DNA from: Phaeosaccion multiseriatum
Lineage: Eukaryota; Ochrophyta, other classes
NCBI GenBank assembly: GCA_965112735.1
Contig: OZ218957.1
Location: forward strand, 1,302,001-1,366,000
Length of the DNA: 64,000 bases
Direction of reading: 5' to 3'
Numbering within the stretch: the first letter of the stretch is position 1; every line of letters begins with the position of its first letter. Made by a program: the position numbers and the translations under genes. Positions 1 to 10,923 of the stretch are shown here, piece after piece. The notes under the pieces were generated by a model. The model was not told the origin of the DNA and did not search any database. It worked only from the letters and a program-made list of their open reading frames with translations.

Positions 1-733
1 CGGCCTGCGTTCGTACAAGGATCATAGATGGGACCTGCAGAGCGAGGGGGGGGGCATTGGGGCGTTGGGGAGTCGTGGTGTGCGTCTGCTCGTCTGCTCG
101 TGGTGTACGTCCATCCCACACCACGGGCCTCTCGTCCCTCTTGCACATCCCATCTACTCACCCACCCAGCCACCCACCTACCTGGTTCCTCGCCAACACG
201 AAGCTCATGGCCAGGCCGAAGTTGCCGCCCCCCAAAATAGCCACACGCACGGGGTAGGGCAGAGAGCCCCCTACACCCCACTGCTGCGTGGTTCTCGCTG
301 CCGAGAGGCGCAGCCCGTCTCGCGTAGCTCGCGCAGGTCTGTGCTGAGCAGAGCTTCTCAGCAGTGGATTCTCTCCCCACGTCGCATTGGTACCACCATC
401 CTCCCTGGAAGTTGCGTCCTCTCCACTGCAGCCTTTCAACTTGCTTCTGCTACCCCCTCTCCTGCCCCTTCTTCTCCTACTTGTCCAAGCACCATCCCCA
501 GCGTCTAAACTTCGCGCATTCTGACAATGCCTAGTGGAGCTGCACTTTGCACAGAATCCCTGTGCTGGTGTTCTAGTACTTTTCTTTTTTTCGTTCCTTG
601 CACCCCCCTCCTTGCTGCTGCTGTACAAGGAGGACGATGATGCAAAAGGCTGCTGCAGGTGGAATGCCGCAACAACATATGTATGAATCAATAGAACGAG
701 CGCTACGCCTGCTGGGAGCAGCCTCCACATCAC
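1..733 (-). CDS. Plastid-targeted NAD-dependent glycerol-3-phosphate dehydrogenase-like protein, N-terminal part (cut by window edge)
   Basis: Exon 1 is 733-182 and exon 2 runs from 34 off the left edge; the intron (181-35) is GT-AG, phase 0. The product begins with a hydrophobic signal peptide ending in VVAAF, the heterokont plastid presequence motif. A Ser/Arg-rich transit-like stretch of about 140 residues follows. It then enters a Rossmann fold: a beta strand RVAILGGGNFG, a helix, and after the intron the second strand VPSMILVR. The GxGxFG pattern followed directly by a small N-terminal domain fits G3P dehydrogenase (dihydroxyacetone phosphate to glycerol-3-phosphate, for plastid glycerolipids). 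Only about 45 residues of the enzyme are visible, so another NAD-binding dehydrogenase is possible. Plastid targeting is better supported than the exact enzyme. Confidence 0.6.
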
Positions 734-1024
734 CTTTCATTCATATAGTAAGGTTGAGGGTGTACGACCCTGTGATATCGCGGCTCACCAACACGCGTAC
801 CTGCTGACGCACGGTCAAATTCGATCCAAATTCTGAAACCCTCTTTCACGTGATTACGGTCCCGCCAATATGTGTGCTGAGGCAAACGAGAGCAGCAAGC
901 ACAATCACTTGTTACTTTACCTAGAGATAAATCGTTAGGAGACAGCCTTAAGGCTAATATAGAGACATCCCCACCCCACCCCACCAACCCCCCAAACACT
1001 CCTCTCCACCCTCCAACAATACAC
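734..1024. promoter_or_regulatory. Divergent intergenic region
   Basis: This 291-bp gap lies between the start codon of the minus-strand dehydrogenase and the ATG of the plus-strand coiled-coil frame at 1025. It contains no convincing coding exon. A C-rich stretch at 968-1015 (CCCCACC-type) is the only compositional feature. A shared promoter role is inferred from position only. Confidence 0.4.
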
Positions 1025-1325
1025 ATGACCACTTGCGTTGAACGCCTCCGCGGCGAGCGCAACGAGCTCATAGAGCGCGTTCAGCGCATGGCTGGAACGG
1101 GAGGAAACTGAAGCTCGCGAGCGTTCAGCGGCCCAGGACGGACAGATCGAAGCACTGACGGAAACAGTGCGGCAGCTTACTATGCCTCGTCCCCTCGACC
1201 ACAAGAACAAGAAGCGGGGACGATGCGAGCCGGACGCCGACGCCGGGAAGTCTGGCGAAGGAGACGCCTCTCCGTCAAAGGGGGGGGCGGGGAGGGACAA
1301 GAAGCAGACGACGACCAACAACTAG
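1025..1325 (+). pseudogene. Small coiled-coil protein gene with a broken frame
   Basis: From ATG 1025 the first frame encodes a charged helix (MTTCVERLRGERNELIERVQ) but stops after 28 codons. From about 1092 the +1 frame continues as another charged helix beginning LEREETEARERS, then a basic tail ending DKKQTTTNN and a TAG at 1323-1325. The two halves read as one coiled coil interrupted by a one-base shift near 1088-1092. No GT-AG pair in the correct phase was found to join them. It may be a real frameshift (pseudogene), an assembly indel, or the 3' exon of a gene whose 5' exons were not recognised. No family was identified. Confidence 0.35.
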
Positions 1326-1700
1326 TAGAGGTTCAAGATGAGCGATGATGCCTTGCCTTAGAGCTCCGGCCGGGGCGGGCTTGATTCTATTCTTTTTTAT
1401 ATACATGGCCTTGGGTTGGCTGGACATGTTTTCTCTCTCCCGGGTATTGAGCCGAGCCTTTGACTGGTCGGGGGCGGGTGACAGACAGGTAGCCCGTCGA
1501 CTGACGCCGGCGGTAGCAGGTCGCACGCCGGCTGACTCCGGTCGGTAGCAGGTAGGACGTCAGGGGTCGACTCGGTAAGGCACAGCCAGGAAAAAAAAGA
1601 TGGGAAGAAATAAACTTACTATCGTATGTACTCGTGTGAACCAGAATGAGGTGATGTACGTGGATGAAGTGATATCCTTGATGTGATGTACTCACAACTC
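1326..1700. other. Convergent intergenic region with a short imperfect direct repeat
   Basis: No gene is seen. Around 1490-1565 an element of about 30 bp containing CGGTAGCAGGT occurs twice with flanking CGACTGACG/GCTGACTCC variants. The segment 1600-1700 is AT-richer and carries an AATAAA at about 1607, which could serve a plus-strand transcript. Confidence 0.4.
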
Positions 1701-4700
1701 CTACACCGTGGCGGGCAGCTCGTGCGCCTGAGAGACCCTTAGCAACTCCTTGAAGTTCTTGTACACGACATTGACCAAGAAGTTGTGCAACCTGCGGTCC
1801 CTGGGGCTCAGCCCGTCCACGGTGAGCGCGTCGCCGATGTGAAAGAGCGCTCTTCTGAAGGCGTCAAAGTCCAGCCCTTGCTCGGCATGGTCCGGCAGCA
1901 GCCCAGTGCGACTGGTGCTCGCCCAGAGGATGCTGCAGGCGTCGTAAAGGCCAAAGTTGCTCTGTCCTGGACGATCACCACCACTGCCGCCTCTGCTGTT
2001 GGGGCTGTTGGGGGAGGCAGAGGGGGGGAAGTCTCTCTCTACGACGCGCAGCACAAGCAGCATAACGATGAACTGACGCGCACACATGGTCTTGTCTCCA
2101 CTTGCGTTCCGAGCGATGGAGAGCGGGAGAGGGGAGGAGCCCTTCTCCTCTCGCTTTCCCTCCTGCTCCTCCTCCTCCTTCTCCTCTTTCTTCTTCCCTC
2201 TCTTGGCGTGTTGGTCGTTTTTGTCGTCGTCGTCCATGAGCTTCCACCACTCGTGTCGCGCAAAGTACTCAAACACGCGGTAGAGCGGGGTCCGGTGGGG
2301 CCGCAAGGTTTCCAAAATGGCCCTGTTCTCTCTCTCGCGTAACTCCATGCCTTGTCGGCCTTGCTCAGGCACTTCGAGAGCCAGCTTGAGCAAGTGCCTT
2401 TCGAAGGCATGGCGAAGGCGGTCGGCGATGCTTGCCACCTTGATCTGCTTCGGGGCTGCGCCACACAAGACAACATGACAGTAATACAAGCGTAACTCAA
2501 ACATACGCAAGACACGACTTGCTGTGCTGTCCTGTAGAAAGCGAGGACTAGTGACCATGACACCCGCCCACCTGCAACGGCCTTGCTCGCGGACTCGATG
2601 AGTGCGAAGCGGGCGGCGAGGTCGGCTGTCCCGGACCCATCTCGTGCGCCCTCCTCCCCGCCTTCTCTTAGCCTGCCCTCGCGCAGCTGTGGGGTGAGAG
2701 AAGGCGCGGGATGGTCGTGAGACATACACAGCTCTGCTCTTTCGACTTCCCGGCACAGTGAAGAGCCGTTCCCCTGACGCACCTGGTGCTGCTTCCTCTT
2801 GTGAGGAGTGGAGTTGGGCCGGATAGCTTTGCTCAGCCGTGCGGGCGTGGACGGGGTTGCTTGTGGGGAGGTGTCGCCCGCGTCGCCGCCGGACGTCGCT
2901 TGCTTCTAGTGCACAGACAAGAGGGGGCGGTAGGGAGAGACTGCTTTGAGCTTTGCAACGGAACCCTTGTTTGGTAGAGAGATGACCTGCCTCCTCACTC
3001 ACTGACTGACTGACTGACTGACTGACTGACTGACTGACTGACTCACTCGCTCATTCACTCCCTCACTCACTCACTCACTCACTCACTCACTCACTCACTC
3101 ACTCACTCACTCACTCACTCACTCACTCACTCATCACTCACTCACTCACTCACTCACTCACTCACTCACTCACTCACTCACTCACTCACTCACTCACCCT
3201 CTCACGCAACCCACCCACCCACCCACTCACCTGCCGCTCCGTATCCCAAAAGCCGATGAGCTCTCGAGGCACCTTAGGGTGGTACCTTGCCAAGCACAGC
3301 CGCAGGAGCAGCTCCACGAACTCTGAAAACGCCAAGGCTTTGCCTGCTCCTGCCATTTGTCCGGCCTCGAGGTCTGCAGCGCCGCGACTCACCATCATGT
3401 CCATGTCGCTCTCAGGCGCTTTGCCCTGGCCCTTGTTGGAGCGCTGCTGCTGGTGCTGCTGCTGCTGCTTGTGCTGCTGCTGCTGCTCCAATGTGTGCCG
3501 TAGAACCGCCGGCGTGACGACGGTCATCTTCTTACCCCACACACTACTCGCTTCTCCTGCCCCTCCCCCTGCCCCTGCAGTTGTTGCTGTTCCGAGGAAA
3601 ATATCGTGGAGCACTGACTGGCAGAAGGCGTGGTACTTGCTAGCCGAGGCATGCACATCATCCGATGACTCTCTGCCGCTCTCCTCTTCTGCGTGGCTGT
3701 TGCTGCCTTTGCCGCGGTTGCTGCAACGACTGCTACTGCTACTCGTCGTGCTGACGGAAAGGTCGTCCTCTTCGGCCTGTTGCCCGCCAGGCGGGGCGGG
3801 GCCGGCCTCTGAGGAAAAATTGAACCTTTTTCTCGAGCATCTACCCTCCAGCCCCAAGAGCACGTCTGTCCACTGGAAGGTACCGCTGACCAAGCCACAG
3901 TCCCACAGCAGCTGCAGGAGGCGCGGCCCTCGCATGGACAGCTGCTCACCTGCAAGAAGGACGAGAGAGCACCGCGTTACCTACTATCCTGCTTCTGCTT
4001 GTCCATCGCTCCCTCCTTTGGAATACCCCCCCCTCAACCTCTCTACCTACCTAGATGCTCGAAGCGGTAAGGGTGCCCTTGGGCGCTGACGATGGCGGGC
4101 TGCTGCCTCCGTCGCATCGTCCGCGCAGCCTTGTTCCTCTCCTGCCTTTCAAGCCTCTCCTTGAGCAGAGTGTCAAAGTCCAGCTTGGGTTTGCTGTCGT
4201 AGTTCTCAGCGCCTTCCCCTGCCGTTTTTCCATAGAGAGGGCCTTGCTGCTTCTGCTTCTGCTGGTGCTGGTGATGGTTCTGATACTGCTGCTGTTGGGG
4301 TGGTGCCTTGTCCCCTTCCTGGTCTTGCTCTTGCTCTTCCCCGCCCTCGCGCGCGCCTGTTTTCAGACGTAGCTCCTTCTCCCCCTCCTTCTCTTCCTCC
4401 ACTTCCTCCCCCTCTTCGTCCTTCTCCTCCTCTTCGTCCTCGTCCTCCTCGTCGTCGACCTTGTCGTCCTCCACTCCTTCATTCTCCTCTGCGTCCTCGT
4501 CGTCCTGCTTCTCCTCTTTGTCCTCCTCCTTCTGCCCGCCCCCCTCCTCCTCCCTTTCTTCCTCCTCCTCTTGCTCCTCCTCCTCTCCCCTCGGTGCTGC
4601 TCGCTGGCAATACATGACGAAAATCTGTACGAGAAGGTCCTTAAACTCAAGAATCAGATCCAGTACCTGGCCCTTGACGAGGGGCATGGAGGGGGGGCTG

Positions 4701-6177
4701 GGGTGGTGCCACGCTCTCCAGAACACGTCCTCCGCCTCGATAAGGCTGTCGAGGTCGACACTCGCCTCGTGCGCGCTGTCCATCGCTCGCTCCACCACCT
4801 CGTCCACTTCTGCCCAGGACGCAAAGAAGGGCTGCAGCGTAGAGAGAGGAGAGGGCCTCTCTCCCCTCAGCGCTGGGTTGGGCAAAGGTGCCTGAGCATC
4901 GTCTTTGGCAGCAGATGAAGGCGGCTGTCGCGCCGCAGCCGTCTTGCCCCCTCCTGTAGCGCCAGGCACTGTGGGTTTGCCCCCCCGCTGCTGTCCCCCC
5001 CGCATCGACAGGACCGGTTTCTTAAGAGTAGTTTTGATGGCGTTTTTCGCAGGAGGTGGGCTTTGGGTTTTCACAGGAGGAGTGCACCCGTCCTGGCCCA
5101 CCCTCTCCTCCAGAGGAGCCCACCCGTCGTCCACCCGATGGGCGGCGCTGTTGCTCCCGATGCGGCCCCTCCACGAGGGCGCATACTGGCAACTCCAATT
5201 GACGCGCAGCCTGGCCAGGCAGGCATCGAAATGCTTTCGAATGTCTACGTCGCTCGGCGCAAGGCGCGTGGCGATCACGAGGGCCTGGGCGGAGAGAAGA
5301 GAAGAGAGAAGAGAAGAGGAAATGAACAGTCTCAGTCTCTCCCCTCTTGTACACCACCCACCCAGCCCCCCCCCCTACCTCGCTCGCCTTGGCGTCTTGG
5401 CCAAGCCGCTCGAGGGCAATGCCCTTGAGAAAGAAGTAGCGCGAGTGAGAGGGCCCGAGAGCAATGACATCATCGATGTCCTGTACGAAGGGGTAAAGAC
5501 GGAGCATAAGACGCCACGCCCTGAATGGGCAAGGGAGTGCCAGGCCAGCCAAGGGGCGAACCCGCTTTTCACAGAGCTCACCTGAAGCGCAACGTGCAAG
5601 TCGTGGTACCCCCCCTTCTGAACATGCACAGCAGCTCTCCGAAAGAGCAAGGTAGCAAGCTGGGAGAAAATCTGATGAGAGTGTAAGAGTTTGAAACCGA
5701 GTGAGAGGGCAACACAGAGAGAACAGGTCAAGGCTTCCGCAATGACGCTCGCACCTCATCAATTTCCAAAGCTCCCTGGCGGAGATGCTCCACAGCCACC
5801 TTGTGCCGCTGAATCGCCACCGACGTCATCACTGCTTTCTCCGCAATATCCACCTGCACCTGCTTCTTCTCCTGCTCCTGCTCCAGGGTCACGGTCACCG
5901 CACGACCAAGGTCAATGGCCAGCGTGTAGTGCCTGACACTTTCGTCCCAGCGTTTTTGCGCAAAGGCCCTCGTCGCTCTCCGCGTAAAGCCCCTCATCTC
6001 CGCGCGTGACTTCTCCACAAACGAATCGACCACCCAGTCCCCAGGCATGTGCCCTGTATTCGGCGATACGACCGCGAGCGTGCCCAGGCTATCGCGCCCA
6101 CGCTTATACGATCGAACATTACGAGAGCCTTCCTGACTTACAGCCCCAGGCCGTTCAAGGGCGTCCATTTTGCTCAT
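1701..6177 (-). CDS. Large TPR-containing protein of unknown function
   Basis: Eight exons: 6177-5755, 5659-5582, 5480-5379, 5284-4051, 3949-3231, 2905-2783, 2686-2572, 2455-1701. All junctions are GT-AG with matching phase, giving 1182 aa. Residues from about 60 to 200 form tetratricopeptide-like helix pairs (AEMRGFTRRATRAFAQKRW, then the GYHDLHVALQ and FFLKGIALERLG repeats). Exon 4 contains a long acidic low-complexity tract (Glu/Asp runs at about 4360-4600). The C-terminal half has several hydrophobic helical blocks (LLQLLWDCGLVSGTF; FSEFVELLLRLCLARYHP; FIVMLLVLRVVERDF) separated by Ser- or Lys/Glu-rich linkers. These spaced blocks resemble multi-domain TPR or EF-hand-like stramenopile proteins, but no named family was recognised. 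The gene is divergent from its right neighbour across 107 bp. Confidence 0.7.
2906..3230 (-). repeat. (GTGA)n/(GTCA)n microsatellite filling TPR-gene intron 5
   Basis: On the sense strand the intron begins CAG|GTGAGTGGGTGGG and grades into GTGA repeats (plus-strand CACT, 3044-3195), then GTCA repeats (plus-strand TGAC, 3001-3043). The unit matches the start of the splice donor. Confidence 0.9.
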
Positions 6178-6284
6178 GCTGGGGTGCAGACTAACAACAC
6201 AGGTCTAAAAGTAAATTCTCCGACGGTGAAACGTTTTTTCGGCACATCCCTTCCGCTTTTCTTGTCGCTGTAAACTGAGTCACC
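6178..6284. promoter_or_regulatory. Short divergent promoter region
   Basis: Only 107 bp separate the two start codons (minus ATG at 6177, plus ATG at 6285). It contains a T6 run near 6234. The shared bidirectional promoter role is inferred. Confidence 0.45.
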
Positions 6285-7776
6285 ATGGGGGAAGAGCAGC
6301 CACAGCAGCGACGGCAGCAGCTGGAGGGAGGCTGTGCAGCGCTGCCTTCGTGGAGGCAGAATGGTGTGTCGTCGAAGAGGGCCACAACAGCACAAGGCCG
6401 CCTTTCAAGAGGGTATGGTGCGGGTCTTTCGGCGACCTTGCCGCAGGACCTCAGTAGGTATCTGGACTTCCAAGGGGCTGGGTTGGCAAGAACAGGGGCG
6501 GAGACGATGAGCTCTATTGCCTTGCGTCGCTCGAGTGGCGGCGGTGGTACATGTAACCCCTCGATATCGTGGGATGGGCTGGTGAGTGAATGAGTAGCTG
6601 GTCGGTCGTTCTGTGCATGGTGTTGGTGGGCAGACTTCGTAGGCCCCACCTCATCTCCTCCCTCGCTCTGTAACATCACTTTGTATTCTCATGTATGCTC
6701 CTTCATTTCGTGTGGCATAGTCGGTGGACCCCCGACCATTTGCGCGGTTCGATGAAAACCAGACCGTGACGACGGGAGCGAAGCCTGCAGGCTGTGGAGG
6801 CAAGCGCGTTGTACTATTAGAGGGGCATGCTACAGGGGGGATTTTTGGGCAGCCGGCGACAGAATCGGGGCAAATCCCTTTCACGATAGAGCAGGAGACG
6901 TCGGGGGCTTTGAGTCCCGCCACGGACCCTATGGAGGCCATTCAAGGCCAAGAGACGGGGATGATTGTGAACTACCCCTACTTCAACTCTTCAAAGGTGG
7001 TGGCGCCAAAAATTGTAACCATGCCTATCCCTGTCTGCTATAGGGAGGCTGGTCCTGACGCGGACGGATGCCTACTGCTGCCGAAGGAGAGGCGTGCGAT
7101 TAACGAGTACGATGCCAGGCAACAGCGCGCGCAAAGTCTGCACAGAAAAGCGCGCCAGCAGAAGATTCGTCTCCAGTACCTTGCAGCCAACCGCCACCGT
7201 GAGGGAATCACTGCAGTGGACTCGACCGAGAACCCAAACTCGGAGGTGTATGCGGAAAAGGGAGTGAGGGTGCGGCAGGGAGAGGCCCGGCAAAGGTACC
7301 TGCAAGACGAGCGGCGAAAGCGCCTGAATAGTTTGATCGGCAACGCCAAGGAGAGATTTGGTTTCGAGCCCCTCCACCACAACGAGGAGTGGCTTTCTCA
7401 GCAGCAGCTCAGCTCCAGCTCCACTGGGGTGCGGCCGTTCTTGCAGGGCAAAGGGCCCGGGGGACATATGAGCACTGCTGGCGCAGCACCAGGGCTACGA
7501 GGGAGGGCGGCAGAGGCGGCCACACATCACCGGCTCTTCCATAAAGACGAGGTGTCAGAAAAGCCGAAGCGCACTGCTCACCTGCGCTACCAGGACTGCG
7601 GCGGGAAGCGACACGACATCATTTCGGGGGTGCCTTTTGCACACAACGCAGAGTCTGCAGTGGCAGCGGCGAGGTATGGGTGGGAGGAGAGGGTCAACAA
7701 GAGGCTCGCACATCCCTCGCAAAGCAGCCTGGAGAGAGGAAGGAACACGCAAGGAGCACCCGTACATTTCAAATAG
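6285..7776 (+). CDS. Conserved-looking hypothetical protein, possibly cytoskeletal or flagellar
   Basis: Two exons, 6285-6581 and 6721-7776, with a 139-bp GT-AG phase-0 intron, encode 450 aa. The start is the first ATG after the divergent gap. The protein is soluble, with no signal peptide or membrane segment. The middle (about residues 200-300) is a charged helical region (RRAINEYDARQQRAQSLHRK; RQRYLQDERRKRLNSLIGNA). Near the C-terminus is a short motif, CGGKRHDIISGVPF. A HDII(S/T)G-type motif occurs in several flagella-associated proteins known to me, but the match is too short to assign a family. Confidence 0.7.
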
Positions 7777-8096
7777 ACCAAAAAACAAAAACTACATTCT
7801 ACACGTTTTCTTAGAACTAAAACTCTAATGGGGGCTGGTGGTCTCCCCGTTCCTTGCGTTCGTCACGCTCCCGCGCCTTGCGCTACACCCCTCCACGGAG
7901 GGTAGGCAGGACAGGTTTGCGAGCTTCGCTCCTCTGCTCAGTGCTTTATGTACAAAACACACATGTGCTGGCGGGTAGGTGGCAGGCTCTCCATCCCCCC
8001 TTTCCCAGCACAAGAATCCACTGATCCACTGAACCTCTTTTTTTCTCTCTCTCTCTCTATCTCTCTCTCTCTATCTCTCTCTCTCTCTCTCTCTCA
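7777..8096. other. Convergent 3' region with a CT microsatellite
   Basis: This lies between the stop of the plus-strand gene and the stop of the MORN-RGS gene. No gene is seen. Positions 8044-8095 are an almost pure (CT)n run with two interrupting A bases. Confidence 0.7.
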
Positions 8097-9845
8097 CTAC
8101 GACGAAGCCGTAAAGTTCCCAAAGTCCATCACCCCCCTGACTCGAAACTGCTCCCCACCCCCTTCCGGGTCACCGAAGCCTGCTGGCAGCCCGTCCGCCG
8201 AAACGCGCAACACCTCCGCCCACTCAGGCGAGTTCCGAAAGCCGTGCCAAATGTCATGCTTCATGATCTTCTGCACCTCCACGTACGCCTCGTCAAAGGC
8301 CCACACGTCGTCGCGCTGCGCTTCAATGCTGTCGATGAGAGTTTTACGCATCAAATACTCAATGTTGATTTCGTTGGGAGACCCAACTAAAACAAAGTCA
8401 TTAAGGACCTGGTTGTTACGTAGTGAGAAAGAAGGAACGGCAAAGGGAGAGGGGCGTCAGATCTCAGAGTTGTTTACCTGCGCGTAAGGGTAGGCACTAC
8501 AATTCCTGTGACTTTGGGAGACCAAGCAGCCCATACGTATTCGTACGCTTCACACCCGCATCATACGCTCCCCCCCTTCCACCCGATCACGTACATGGCC
8601 AATGGCCTCCTCGAGCGAGGACCTGGAACCCCTCCATGAGCGAAGGGTGTCCACTCTCAAGACGAAATATATGTTCTCCGTCTTGAAGAGCCGATCACAG
8701 TAGCGAAGCAGCGGCTGCCGCATGAGGGGGTACCTTATGACGTCAGTGAGCAGCGGTGCAACGCGATTGCCTTCGTCCTTGATCTCTGTGTCCCCTAGTC
8801 GCTCTCCTCGCTCTTCTCGCTCTTCCTCTTCATCTTCTTCTTCCTGTTGTTGCTCTTGTTCTTGTTGAAGCACCGGCTGCCGCATGTACCTAATGACGTC
8901 CGTGAGCTCAGGCTGGGCATGGCTGCTCACACTGCTGCTCGCGTTGCTGCTCTCGTCCGTGCTCTCCAAGTCCACAAGTCGGTCGTGCCGCTCTTCTTCC
9001 TCTTCATCATCATCATCTTCTTCCTCTCCTCCTCCTCCTCCTCCTCCTTGTTGCTGGAAAGACGCCTGGCGGGACCCACCATACATGGGTATAGCGGTCC
9101 CAGCAGTCAAGGAACCACCAGCGGACGGCTTGCCTTGCTCCCACTCTCCCGTAAACGTCGCGCCGTAGGGATCGTGCAAGACCCCAAAACCCTGAACACA
9201 AACACAAACATAAGAACGAAGTTGGAACGGACACCCAACCCAAGTTGCATTAGGCTACCCAAACCAACTTACATGCGGGACGCCGTGGCTCCACTGGCCA
9301 TCGTAGCGCCTACCGTCGGGGAGAGACATAGTGCCTTCCCCCTGCGGAAAGCCCTTGCTCAAGAACCCCGCGTATCTGGCTCCGTCTTGCGTCCTGAACT
9401 GCCCCTTCCCATGAGGCCTGTCCGCTACCCAGCCTCCTTCGTAGGTCAAGCCCCGACCGTTACAGAAAACACCCCGCCCGTGCCGTCGATTGGCCTTCCA
9501 CGCGCCCTCGTACCTCGAGCCGTCTGCCATTTCTTGGGCACCTGCAGTTGGTGTTATAGTTGAGTCATGTGTGATGCGCGGCGATGGAGGGAGGGAGGGA
9601 TAGGACGGGACGGGAAACAAAGTGTCCCCACCTACCTCGGCCGTGCTTCTGCCCCGCCTTCCAGCTCCCAGTGAACTTTGCGCCGTCTGCAAACACCATA
9701 TGCCCCTCCCCTTCTTGCTCGTAGTCCAACACCTGCCCCTTATAGAGTCGCCCATCACTGTACGCCAGCGTACACTGGCCACAAGCTTTGCCTGTTCGTC
9801 GTCCACGCCAGCGAGGTCAAGACAAGGAAACGCTTCGCTGAGCAC

Positions 9846-9895
<50 letters not shown>

Positions 9896-10748
9896 GGTCC
9901 GGTCCCACAAACCTGGAGAGCTACTTACCATCCACCCAATCTCCCTTGTAGCGGTCTCCGTTGGCATGCACGTACTCTCCGAAGCCATGCTGCAGGCCGT
10001 TCATGGTGCAACCACCACTGTACACGTCTCCATTGCGGTAGTGCACGCCCTTCACCTCAATGGTCGTCACAGTATCAGTCGCAGCATCACTCGGCCGGCT
10101 CTGCTCTTTCTGGACGTACTGCTGAAGCTGCTGCTGCTGCTGCAGCAGCAGCTCCTTCCGCTGCTGCTGCCGCTTCTGCTGCTTCGCTTTGAAAAGATCA
10201 TCCTCCTGCTGCAGGCTCTCCAAATACTCTCCCATCGAGAATTTCTCCCCTCCATCCACGGATGTAGCGACGCGTTCACGAATTAGATCATCCCCCTCTT
10301 CGGCCGGATGCCGGCGCCGTCTGCGAATCGGAGGGTGATTCGGTGGCGGGTCGTTGTCGTTGTCTTGTTCGTCGCATGGCGTGGCGCGGACAGGAGGGGG
10401 CAGGGGCAGTATCCCTTCGGAGGCTGGCAGGGGCTGCGCCACTGCGGATGGCAAGTCAGCATGAGTCCTCCACTCGTCTGGCAACCCAACGCTGGGCCTT
10501 CTGAGGGCCGAATTCTCCTCCATGAAGTCCACGCTACAAGCCTCCCCATCAATGGACGACGTGAAAGACACCCCTCGGTTGCGGGGGCTGGTGGTGTTGC
10601 TCGCCACCGAGCCAAAGCTACTGAGTCTTCTTCGCCAAGTCCCTCCTTTCTTTTTTTTTAGCTTGAAGAATCTCCCCATGGGCTTCGCTTTCCCAAGCGC
10701 TTGGCTTTCATTCTCAAACATCACATTCTCCTCCCCCCAAAACGACAT
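8097..10748 (-). CDS. MORN-repeat protein with a C-terminal RGS domain
   Basis: Six exons: 10748-9929, 9791-9636, 9541-9273, 9191-8554, 8505-8478, 8408-8097, giving 740 aa. The N-terminal 210 residues are low complexity with basic and Gln-rich parts. MORN repeats follow from about residue 235 in exons 1-4; examples are YKGDWVDGKACGQCTLAYSD, FTGSWKAGQKHGRG and YEGAWKANRRHGRGVF. An acidic linker is then followed by an RGS domain: LLRYCDRLFKTENIYFVLRV, LNDFVLVGSPNEINIEYL and AFDEAYVEVQKIM, ending HGFRNSPEWAEVL. RGS domains accelerate GTP hydrolysis by G-alpha; MORN repeats bind membranes or phosphoinositides. The 28-nt exon 5 and its phase-2 donor at 8554/8553 are the least certain parts. The RGS core reads well on both sides of it. 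Confidence 0.85.
9846..9895. repeat. (CA)n microsatellite in MORN-RGS intron 1
   Basis: About 24 CA dinucleotides lie within the intron 9928-9792, near its centre on the sense (GT) strand. Confidence 0.9.
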
Positions 10749-10923
10749 CTCTCCTTGGGCTCAGCTCTCCTTGCCTTTGCCTTATACGTCCGTCTCTCTT
10801 TTCCGAATTTTAATCGAATTTTTTTGAGGGATTTTGGTTTTACGCGAGTTCGGGGTATGTCATTGATGTGCACCATCTGGTGCCATCTTCTCCTCTGCGC
10901 CATAACCGGACTCCAAATAAAAA
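10749..10923. promoter_or_regulatory. Divergent promoter region, MORN-RGS / PAK
   Basis: 175 bp separate the two start codons. The middle is AT-richer than its surroundings (10805-10845, with a T7 run at about 10818). No canonical TATA box could be assigned. Confidence 0.4.

Noticed and set aside
4308-4895. Plus-strand serine-rich ORF opposite TPR exon 4
   Set aside because: Antisense shadow of the Glu/Asp-rich tract (GAG/GAA codons read as CTC/TTC or TCC).
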